Shown here piece by piece: positions 1-5,012 of a stretch of DNA of 5,389 nucleotides (positions are counted from its first letter, which is position 1; the number at the start of each line of letters is the position of its first letter). Position numbers and translations under genes: made by a program. The notes under the pieces are model-generated. The model was not told the origin of the DNA, searched no databases, and worked only from the letters and a program-made list of their open reading frames with translations. Origin of the DNA: Planctomycetaceae bacterium (GTDB lineage: Bacteria; Planctomycetota; Planctomycetia; Pirellulales; Pirellulaceae); assembly GCA_007133715.1 (NCBI GenBank), contig SLMF01000273.1, positions 1-5,389 of the forward strand. Reading direction: 5' to 3'.

Positions 1-536
1 CCTTCACGGGTGAATTGAGTGCCGCTATGTTGCGGGATGTCGGTTGCCAGTATGTGATTTTGGGGCACAGCGAACGCCGCCACATTTTGGGCGAGTCGAA
101 CGAGGATGTTTGCGGCAAAGTCTATGCCGCGTTGGCGGCCGACCTGACACCGATCGTCTGTGTAGGAGAGACTCGCGAGCAGCGTGAGGCAGAGAAGACG
201 GACGATATTGTGGCCGAGCAGCTGTTCGGGTCCCTGGCAGGGCTCTCGAAGGAGCAGGCCAGTCGCTTGGTGATCGCCTACGAACCGGTGTGGGCGATCG
301 GCACCGGTCTGACCGCGAGTCCCGAGCAAGCCGAGGCGGTTCACGCCGGGATTCGTAAGTTGCTGGTTCAGCGGTTTGGGTCGGAAGTCGCCGACGGGTT
401 GCGGATCCAGTATGGTGGCAGTGTGACGGAAAAGAATGCCACCGAATTGCTGAGTCAACCGAATGTCGATGGAGCCCTCGTGGGCGGCGCAAGCCTGACG
501 GCGGAGGGTTTCATACCCATCGTGCGAGCGGCTTGA
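1..536 (+). CDS. tpiA: Triosephosphate isomerase, C-terminal part (5' end outside window)
   Basis: This enzyme interconverts dihydroxyacetone phosphate and glyceraldehyde 3-phosphate in cytoplasmic glycolysis and gluconeogenesis. The reading frame is open to the left edge (…FTGELSAAMLRDVG), so the TTG at 15 is internal and not the start. About 177 residues are visible. The family is usually about 250 residues, so roughly 75 N-terminal residues, including the catalytic lysine region, lie outside. Visible family signatures are VILGHSERR, with the catalytic His codon at 66-68; AYEPVWAIGTG, with the catalytic Glu codon at 282-284 followed by flexible loop 6; and the phosphate-binding segments YGGSV and GALVGGASL near the C-terminus. 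No key residue is missing in the visible part. The stop is 37 bp before secG, and tpiA-secG adjacency is known in other bacteria, so co-transcription is likely. Identification is very secure. Confidence 0.97.
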   Translation, partial: FTGELSAAMLRDVGCQYVILGHSERRHILGESNEDVCGKVYAALAADLTPIVCVGETREQREAEKTDDIVAEQLFGSLAGLSKEQASRLVIAYEPVWAIGTGLTASPEQAEAVHAGIRKLLVQRFGSEVADGLRIQYGGSVTEKNATELLSQPNVDGALVGGASLTAEGFIPIVRAA

Positions 537-558
537 GGCCTTTCCCGGCTGTTTTTTC

Positions 559-565
559 AGAAGGA
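559..565 (+). promoter_or_regulatory. Shine-Dalgarno site of secG
   Basis: AGAAGGA lies 8 nt before the ATG at 574. It supports that start over the out-of-frame ATG at 566, whose frame closes within about 50 bases. Confidence 0.7.
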
Positions 566-573
566 ATGATCGG

Positions 574-1116
574 ATGTTCCCAGTTGTGTTTGCCGCCGGG
601 CTCCTGCACTATGTGATGGGCTTCCTCCTGTTCTTGACCTCGGTGTTCCTGATCCTGTTGGTTCTGGTCCAGCGTGGACGGGGCGGCGGTTTGACTGGCG
701 CCCTGGGCGGGATGGGGGGCCAAAGTGCCTTCGGTGCCAAAGCGGGGGATATGTTCACACGCGTGACGATGGTCACCGCGACGATCTGGATCCTGCTGTG
801 CCTGGGAGCGATTCGCTTCCTGACCACCGCCGATGATTGGGGAGCCGGTGCTGCCCAGCGGCCGGGGATGGAGAACCTGGAAGGCTTGGACGTCCTGCCC
901 GAGACGGACCTGCCCGAGACGGACCTGCCCGAGACGGACCTGCCCGAGACGGACCTGCCCGAGACGGACCTGCCCGAGACGGACCTGCCCGAGAGCGAGT
1001 TGCCCGTTACGGAGCCGGAGCAAGTCCCGGCGGAGGACGAAGCGGCGGTGAATTTCGGACCGGAGGACGACGCGACGGAGGCCTTGGACGAACCGCCCGC
1101 CGATCCGGGCTCCTAA
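574..1116 (+). CDS. secG: Preprotein translocase subunit SecG with long acidic repeat tail
   Basis: SecG is the small accessory membrane subunit of the SecYEG export channel. The N-terminal 85 residues match the family: a hydrophobic segment at about 10-32, the conserved loop QRGRGGGLTGALGGMGGQ (33-50) followed by SAFG, and a second hydrophobic segment at about 62-84. The protein is 180 residues, whereas E. coli SecG is 110. The extra length is a tail of about 95 residues. From residue 97 onward it has about 29 Asp/Glu and no Lys or Arg. It contains six exact LPETD units (108-137), then the decayed units LPESE and LPVTE. By the E. coli topology (both termini periplasmic) the tail would lie outside the cytoplasmic membrane; this is inference. 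The start is set by a good Shine-Dalgarno. The core identity is secure, but the role of the tail is unknown. Confidence 0.93.
   Translation: MFPVVFAAGLLHYVMGFLLFLTSVFLILLVLVQRGRGGGLTGALGGMGGQSAFGAKAGDMFTRVTMVTATIWILLCLGAIRFLTTADDWGAGAAQRPGMENLEGLDVLPETDLPETDLPETDLPETDLPETDLPETDLPESELPVTEPEQVPAEDEAAVNFGPEDDATEALDEPPADPGS
895..1014 (+). repeat. 15-bp tandem repeat array inside secG (six perfect copies plus two degenerate)
   Basis: The unit CTGCCCGAGACGGAC occurs six times with no base change at 895-984. It is followed by a diverged copy at 985-999 (CTGCCCGAGAGCGAG) and a weaker one at 1000-1014 (TTGCCCGTTACGGAG). The unit length is a multiple of three, so copy-number change keeps secG in frame and adds or removes one LPETD block. 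Perfect identity, including third codon positions, suggests recent expansion by slippage or unequal exchange. The array has no stop in any forward frame, which creates spurious open frames through this stretch. Confidence 0.97.
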
Positions 1117-1130
1117 TTCGTCCCATCCCT

Positions 1131-1137
1131 GGGGAGG
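1131..1137 (+). promoter_or_regulatory. Shine-Dalgarno site deciding the yicC start
   Basis: GGGGAGG ends 8 nt before the TTG at 1146. It supports TTG as the initiation codon rather than the in-frame ATG at 1158 or any site upstream inside secG. Confidence 0.7.
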
Positions 1138-1145
1138 CCACTGCC

Positions 1146-2042
1146 TTGCTACAGAGCATGACGGGACAGGGTACAGCGGAATGTCAGGGGGACGTTGCGC
1201 TGGTGCGGGTCGAGTTGCGGGCGGTGAACAATCGCTTTCTGAAGATTTCGACCCGGATCAGTGAGAGTTTCCGGGACGGCTCGCACAGCTGGGAGCCCCA
1301 GGTGGAGGGGATTGTCCGTCGCCACGTGCGGCGGGGCAGTGTTCAAGTCAATGTGCGGGTCGAGCGGGAGCCGTCGCCTGACGAGTTTCAGCTGCATGAG
1401 CCGGTCCTGTTGGCGTACCGGGGGCAATTGGAGCGTTTGAATCAGCGGGTCGGGATTACCTCGCCGGTCGGGTTTGAAACGCTGGTGATGTTGCCCGGTG
1501 TGGTGAACGAGTTTTGCTCGCCGTCCGCCGATACTTCTCGGCATTGGCCGCTGGTGGAACGGGCCTTATCGCAAGCCTTGGAACGTTTGGCCGAGATGCG
1601 TTGCAAGGAAGGGCGAGCGATGGCGGCGGACTTGCTGGAGAACGTCCAGGTCATTGCGACGCGGCTGGAGCAGATCCGGCAGCGGGCGCCGGTGGTCGTG
1701 GCCGCTTATCGTCAGCGGTTGCTCGAGCGGGTGAACGGGTTATTGGCCGAGCATGGTACGGGTCTCCAGCCGTCGGACCTTGTCCGCGAGGTGGGGGTGT
1801 ATGCCGATCGCAGCGACATTTCGGAAGAGACGGTCCGGTTGCGGAGTCATTTGGAGCAATTCCAGCGGGTGTTGGAGGGCACGTCGAGTGACGGGCGGAA
1901 GCTGGAGTTTTTGAGTCAGGAGATGTTGCGCGAGGCGAACACGATCGGTTCCAAGGCCAACGATGCGGAGATTGCTCAGCAGGTGGTGGAGATCAAGACG
2001 GCGTTGGAGCGGATGCGAGAAATGCTGCAGAATGTGGAGTAA
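1146..2042 (+). CDS. yicC: YicC-family endoribonuclease
   Basis: YicC proteins are endoribonucleases involved in RNA decay (E. coli YicC; B. subtilis YloC). The predicted protein has 298 residues, close to the usual 285-295. The TTG start gives MLQSMTGQG, which matches the family N-terminus of the type M-I-x-SMTG. It is followed by VRVELRAVNNRFLKI, the conserved 'E-x-R-(S/A)-VN-x-R-(F/Y)-L' region of the YicC N-terminal domain. The C-terminal DUF1732 region is clear: KLEFLSQEMLREANTIGSKA, then NDAEIAQQVVEIK and a helical end. The frame remains open far upstream into secG (to about 837), but that part is the secG repeat read in another frame. The start lies 29 bp after the secG stop. The next gene is gmk, as in the conserved yicC-gmk-rpoZ block. 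The family call is very secure, whereas the exact RNA targets cannot be read from sequence. Confidence 0.94.
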   Translation: MLQSMTGQGTAECQGDVALVRVELRAVNNRFLKISTRISESFRDGSHSWEPQVEGIVRRHVRRGSVQVNVRVEREPSPDEFQLHEPVLLAYRGQLERLNQRVGITSPVGFETLVMLPGVVNEFCSPSADTSRHWPLVERALSQALERLAEMRCKEGRAMAADLLENVQVIATRLEQIRQRAPVVVAAYRQRLLERVNGLLAEHGTGLQPSDLVREVGVYADRSDISEETVRLRSHLEQFQRVLEGTSSDGRKLEFLSQEMLREANTIGSKANDAEIAQQVVEIKTALERMREMLQNVE

Positions 2043-2069
2043 CCTAGTGCATCGCGTCGGGGTGGGGTG

Positions 2070-2645
2070 ATGGGCAAACTGGTAATCATATCCGGCCCTT
2101 CCGGCTCGGGAAAATCCACCGTCGTACGCCGGTTGCTGGAGCAGAGCCGGTTGCCGGTGCATTTGAGTGTATCGGCGACCACGCGTTCTCCCCGTCCGGG
2201 CGAGCGGGACGGGACGGACTACCATTTTCTCAGCCGGGACGAGTTCCTTCGTCGGCGCGAGGCGGGTGAGTTCCTGGAGTGCAAAGAAGTATTTGGTGCG
2301 GGACACTGGTACGGCACATTGCGTGAGGAGGTCGAGGCGGGTTTGGCTCGCGGGCATTCGGTCATTTTGGAAATCGACGTCCAGGGCGGTTTGGCCGTAC
2401 TGGAACAGTGCCCCGAGGCGGTGACCGTCTTCGTGGACCCCGGCTCGCGAGCCGAGTTGGAACGGCGGTTGCGGACGCGGGGCACGGATGCGGAAGAAGC
2501 CATCCGCCGCCGTTTGGACACCGCCGACGAGGAATTCCGGATCGGAGAGACATCTTATCGTCACCGGGTCGTCAACGACACGGTTGATCGAGCGGTGCAG
2601 GAAATCTGTGAAATCTTGCAGGCAGAGGTGGGAGAAACCAGCTGA
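2070..2645 (+). CDS. gmk: Guanylate kinase
   Basis: This cytoplasmic enzyme phosphorylates GMP to GDP with ATP, feeding GTP, dGTP and (p)ppGpp pools. The protein is 191 residues from ATG 2070. It shows the P-loop GPSGSGKST (9-17) and the GMP-binding segment SVSATTRSPRPGE with S35, R39 and R42. Y51 (GTDYHF), E70 (GEFLE), Y81 (HWYGT), the Walker-B-like ILEIDVQGG with D103, the lid helix arginines RRRLD, and the end motif VVNDTVDRAVQEI are also present. All expected binding residues are there. A GTG at 2067 directly precedes the ATG and could initiate instead. The GGGG run at 2059-2062 fits the ATG with 7 nt spacing. The stop TGA overlaps the rpoZ ATG by one base (TGATG), implying translational coupling. 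Confidence 0.96.
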   Translation: MGKLVIISGPSGSGKSTVVRRLLEQSRLPVHLSVSATTRSPRPGERDGTDYHFLSRDEFLRRREAGEFLECKEVFGAGHWYGTLREEVEAGLARGHSVILEIDVQGGLAVLEQCPEAVTVFVDPGSRAELERRLRTRGTDAEEAIRRRLDTADEEFRIGETSYRHRVVNDTVDRAVQEICEILQAEVGETS

Positions 2646-2905
2646 TGCATGAAGAACTGAAAGAAGAAGCCATTGTCAACAAAGTCGGCGGGCGGTTCAA
2701 GCTCTCGACGCTGATCCAGAAGCGGCTGGTGCAGCTGAATCGTGGCAGTCGGCCGTTGATTCCCGGGATTTCGACCGAGGACAAGATGTCGGTCGTGTTG
2801 CAGGAGATCCTGCAGGACAAGATCTACCTGGATACGGAAAACGAGTTACGGGTCACGGGCGAGCCAGCGATCAGCATGGAAGCTCCGGACTTTGATATTG
2901 TATGA
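2645..2905 (+). CDS. rpoZ: DNA-directed RNA polymerase subunit omega (divergent)
   Basis: Omega is the small subunit that helps fold and hold beta-prime in RNA polymerase. The protein is 86 residues, similar to the 91-residue E. coli subunit. Residues 14-60 align with the family core: VGGRFKLSTLIQKRLVQLNRG corresponds to the 'iGNRFdLvlvAakRArqL' helix region, RPLIP to 'dPLVP', and DKMSVVLQEILQDKI to 'kttviALrEIeeGlI'. Similarity is limited to that core, and the tail (61-86) is acidic and not conserved. The position between gmk and coaB/C strongly supports the call, because gmk-rpoZ adjacency is widely conserved. A GGAG at 2631-2634 sits 10 nt before the ATG. The 3' end overlaps coaC by four bases (ATGA at 2902-2905). 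Confidence 0.88.
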   Translation: MHEELKEEAIVNKVGGRFKLSTLIQKRLVQLNRGSRPLIPGISTEDKMSVVLQEILQDKIYLDTENELRVTGEPAISMEAPDFDIV

Positions 2906-3447
2906 ACGGGCACGAACTGCTGGTCGGTGTCACCGGGGGCATCTCGGCCTACAAGACGGCCGCCTTGGTCAGCCGTTTGGTGCAGGCGGGTGCCGGGGTG
3001 ACGGTGGTGATGACCCGGGCAGCCACCCGTTTTGTCGGTCCCACGACGTTTGAAGCGTTGACGGGGCGGGCGGTCGGTACGGGTTTGTTCGATCATCCCG
3101 AGCATCCGTTGGGGGGCCATGTGTCGCTGGCCCATCGGGCCCGGCTGATGTGTGTTGCCCCGACGACGGCCAATTTCTTGGCCAAAGCGGCGCACGGGCT
3201 GGCGGACGACTTGCTCAGCACGCTGTACCTGGCCTTTCCCGGACCGGTCCTGCTGGCCCCGGCGATGAACACGGTGATGTGGAATCAAGCCGCCGTCTGT
3301 CGTAACGTGCGACAATTGCGGGCGGATGGCGTGCATTTTGTCGACCCGAGCGAAGGTTGGCTCAGCTGCCGGGCGCAGGGGACCGGGCGGATGGCCGACC
3401 CCGAAACCATTTTCGCCGCGATCGAAAACCTGCTGAAATCCATGTGA
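2902..3447 (+). CDS. coaC: Phosphopantothenoylcysteine decarboxylase (stand-alone CoaC flavoprotein)
   Basis: CoaC is an FMN enzyme that decarboxylates 4'-phosphopantothenoylcysteine to 4'-phosphopantetheine in CoA synthesis. The 181-residue protein covers just the flavoprotein (HFCD) domain: VGVTGGISAYKTAALVSRLV at 8-27, the active-site His region GGHVSLAHRARLMCVAPTTA with likely catalytic His73, and AKAAHGLADDLLS. The substrate-clamp motif is PAMNTVMW (PAMN at 120-123), and the flap GWLSCRAQGTGRMADP carries the conserved Cys156. In most bacteria this domain is fused to CoaB (Dfp/CoaBC), but here a TGA ends it and CoaB starts 15 bp on in a separate frame. There is no clear Shine-Dalgarno. 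The ATGA overlap with rpoZ suggests initiation coupled to termination. Confidence 0.94.
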   Translation: MNGHELLVGVTGGISAYKTAALVSRLVQAGAGVTVVMTRAATRFVGPTTFEALTGRAVGTGLFDHPEHPLGGHVSLAHRARLMCVAPTTANFLAKAAHGLADDLLSTLYLAFPGPVLLAPAMNTVMWNQAAVCRNVRQLRADGVHFVDPSEGWLSCRAQGTGRMADPETIFAAIENLLKSM

Positions 3448-3462
3448 ACGGGGGTCGGTCCC

Positions 3463-4098
3463 GTGGCGCGTATCCTGATCACCTCCGGTCCCACCCGACA
3501 GTATCTGGATCCGGTCCGTTATCTCAGCAACGGCTCCAGTGGCCGCATGGGGTCTGCCCTGGCACGGGCGGCGGTGGCTCAGGGGCACGAAGTGGTGGTG
3601 ATCAGTGGCCCGGTCGAATTGGAGTATCCGGCGGGTGTCGAACTGATTCGCGTGGTCTCGACGGAGGAGTTGCTGGCGGCTTGTCAGCGATGTTTCCCGC
3701 TGTGTGACGGCCTGATTGCGGCGGCAGCGCCCTGCGATTATCGGCCGCGGGCAGTGGCCTCCCAAAAAATCGCCAAGACGGGTCAGCCGTTGCAGCTGCA
3801 GCTGATCGAAACGCCGGACGTGGTGGCCTCGTTGGGCCAGACCAAGCGATCCGAGCAGTGGATTGTGGGGTTCGCTTTGGAAACCGAAGATTCGCGGCTC
3901 CGCGGCTTGGCGAAACTGGAAAAGAAGTCCTGTGATCTGATGGTATTGAACGGCCCCGAAGCCATGGATTCGCTGCGCAACGAGGTCGAGGTCATCGATC
4001 GCGGGGGGCAGCTGGTCGCCGCATTTGCCGGCTCGAAACTCCAGGTGGCCGAACGTCTCTTGCAGCTGCTCCAGCAGCGGTTGATCGCGAGGTCCTGA
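3463..4098 (+). CDS. coaB: Phosphopantothenate-cysteine ligase (stand-alone CoaB)
   Basis: CoaB joins 4'-phosphopantothenate to cysteine, the step before CoaC. The 211-residue protein begins ARILITSGPTRQYLDPVRYL, the family's 'T(A/S)GGTxExIDPVR' nucleotide-binding start. It continues with LSNGSSGRMG, where N23 corresponds to the Asn needed for intermediate conversion in E. coli. AAAAPCDYRPRAVASQKIAK contains the conserved lysine region (K102/K105), followed by GFALET and KLEKKSCDLMVLN. All these are in the usual order, so the protein looks functional. Initiation is at GTG 3463, which gives the expected short N-terminus; a GGGGG run at 3450-3454 may serve as the ribosome site. It is not a frameshifted half of CoaBC: both genes have complete domain boundaries. 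The stop overlaps the next ATG by one base (TGATG at 4096-4100). Confidence 0.94.
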   Translation: MARILITSGPTRQYLDPVRYLSNGSSGRMGSALARAAVAQGHEVVVISGPVELEYPAGVELIRVVSTEELLAACQRCFPLCDGLIAAAAPCDYRPRAVASQKIAKTGQPLQLQLIETPDVVASLGQTKRSEQWIVGFALETEDSRLRGLAKLEKKSCDLMVLNGPEAMDSLRNEVEVIDRGGQLVAAFAGSKLQVAERLLQLLQQRLIARS

Positions 4099-4952
4099 TG
4101 AGCGATACGGAAAAAGGCGAAAAAGAAAGCCAGCGAACGGTTTTCGTGATGTCCGGTTCCACGGGTCGCACGGTCGAGGAGGTGGTCCAGGCCGGTCTGG
4201 CCCAATTCGACGCCCCCGAGGTAGATATCGTCCAACGTCCCAAAATCCGCTCGGTGACCGCAGCGGTGAAGGTGGTCCAAGAGGCTGCCGCAGCGGGCGC
4301 GATCCTGTTCCACAGCCTGGTCGATCCGAAAGTGCGGGAAGCCGTCGCTCGCCAAACGCAGATCGAGCATGTACCGACGGTGGATATCCTCGGCCCCGTC
4401 CTCTCGGCTTTGAACGACCATCTGGGGCGGGCGCCACGGCGCCAACCGGGCTTGTCTTACCAGTTGAAACGCGAGTACTACGAGCGGGTCGACGCGGTCA
4501 ATTTCACGCTCGCGCACGACGACGGCTGTGCGGCGCGCGAGCTGGAGCTGGCCGATGTGGTGTTGATCGGACCCTCCCGGGTGGCCAAGAGTGCCACCTG
4601 CTTCTACTTGGCGTACCGCGGAATTCGCGCGGCCAACTATCCCCTCTTGCCCGGCCGGGAACCGCCCGAAGAACTGCTACAAGTAGACAAATGCCGGGTG
4701 GTGCTGCTGACGATGAATGCCCGGCGGCTGCAGAGCATTCGTCGCGAGCGGGTGCGGGTCTTGGGCTCGGGTCCGTTCGGCGACTACACCGATCAAGATG
4801 CGATTCGCCGCGAGCTGAACGAGGCGGCTCGCCTGGCCGCACGCCAGGGCTGGCAGAGTATCGATGTATCCTACAAGAGTGTGGAAGAAGTCGCCCGCGA
4901 CGTGATCGCCATGCTGGGCGAAACGCCACGCCGAGCCGAAAGCGCTTCCTGA
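4098..4952 (+). CDS. ppsR: DUF299 kinase/pyrophosphorylase (PEP synthase / pyruvate phosphate dikinase regulatory protein)
   Basis: Proteins of this family are bifunctional: an ADP-dependent kinase inactivates PEP synthase or pyruvate phosphate dikinase by phosphorylating a Thr, and a Pi-dependent pyrophosphorylase reverses it. The 284-residue length fits (about 270-280 plus a short charged N-terminus). Visible features are the N-terminal VFVMSGSTGRTVEEV, ILFHSLVDPKVREAV, NFTLAHDDG (140-143 HDDG, a family hallmark), and the P-loop-like GPSRVAKSATCFYLAYRGIR (158-177). These are followed by AANYPLLPG, LLTMNARRLQSIRRERV, and SIDVSYKSVEEVARDVI near the end. The P-loop differs from the common G-x-SRTSKTP form: V-A-K-S-A replaces T-S-K-T-P, while Gly, Ser-Arg and Lys are kept. 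The partner enzyme is not in the window, so PpsA or PpdK as target is open. GAGG at 4089-4092 lies just before the start inside coaB. Confidence 0.88.
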   Translation: MSDTEKGEKESQRTVFVMSGSTGRTVEEVVQAGLAQFDAPEVDIVQRPKIRSVTAAVKVVQEAAAAGAILFHSLVDPKVREAVARQTQIEHVPTVDILGPVLSALNDHLGRAPRRQPGLSYQLKREYYERVDAVNFTLAHDDGCAARELELADVVLIGPSRVAKSATCFYLAYRGIRAANYPLLPGREPPEELLQVDKCRVVLLTMNARRLQSIRRERVRVLGSGPFGDYTDQDAIRRELNEAARLAARQGWQSIDVSYKSVEEVARDVIAMLGETPRRAESAS

Positions 4953-4953
4953 G

Positions 4954-5002
4954 CGGGCTGCGCCGTTCAGCTTCGGCAGCGCCGAGAACCGACGCGGTTT
5001 CG
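4954..5002. terminator. Imperfect inverted repeats in the convergent gap (weak terminator candidate)
   Basis: Two overlapping hairpins can be drawn. One pairs 4954-4961 with 4976-4984 (eight pairs, bulged G4981, 14-nt loop). The other pairs 4983-4990 with 4996-5002 (seven pairs, bulged G4986, loop GACGC). They share two bases and so exclude each other. Neither is followed by a T-run on either strand, so an intrinsic terminator is not established. The only support beyond pairing is location between two genes that end face to face. Confidence 0.25.
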
Positions 5003-5012
5003 TGAGGGCCTC

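Noticed and set aside
537..573. T6 run (552-557) after tpiA as an intrinsic terminator
   Set aside because: No convincing GC-rich stem directly precedes the run, and it leads straight into the secG Shine-Dalgarno, which favours read-through in an operon.
895..984. LPETD repeats as sortase sorting signals
   Set aside because: Sortase motifs end in Gly (LPxTG) and sit once, before a hydrophobic segment and basic tail. Here the fifth residue is Asp, the motif is repeated, and no membrane segment follows.
837..1145. N-terminal extension of yicC, or an independent overlapping gene with RDGPA repeats
   Set aside because: The frame is open only because the secG 15-bp repeats and GC-rich flanks lack stops. 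A clear Shine-Dalgarno and the family N-terminus place the true start at 1146.
3440..3470. Frameshift breaking an original coaBC fusion
   Set aside because: CoaC ends at its normal domain boundary and CoaB begins with a normal short N-terminus at GTG, with a G-rich ribosome-site candidate. This looks like two intact genes rather than a broken one, though a sequencing check is listed in the findings.
2824..4437. Long antisense open frame (537 codons) opposite coaC, coaB and ppsR
   Set aside because: It lies wholly opposite three well-identified genes. Its translation is rich in Arg, Pro, Gly and His, with no recognisable family motifs, as expected for the reverse strand of GC-rich coding DNA.
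4430..4443. GGCGCC-AC-GGCGCC palindromic pair in ppsR
   Set aside because: It is inside a conserved coding frame, short, and easily expected by chance in GC-rich DNA. No regulatory context is seen.
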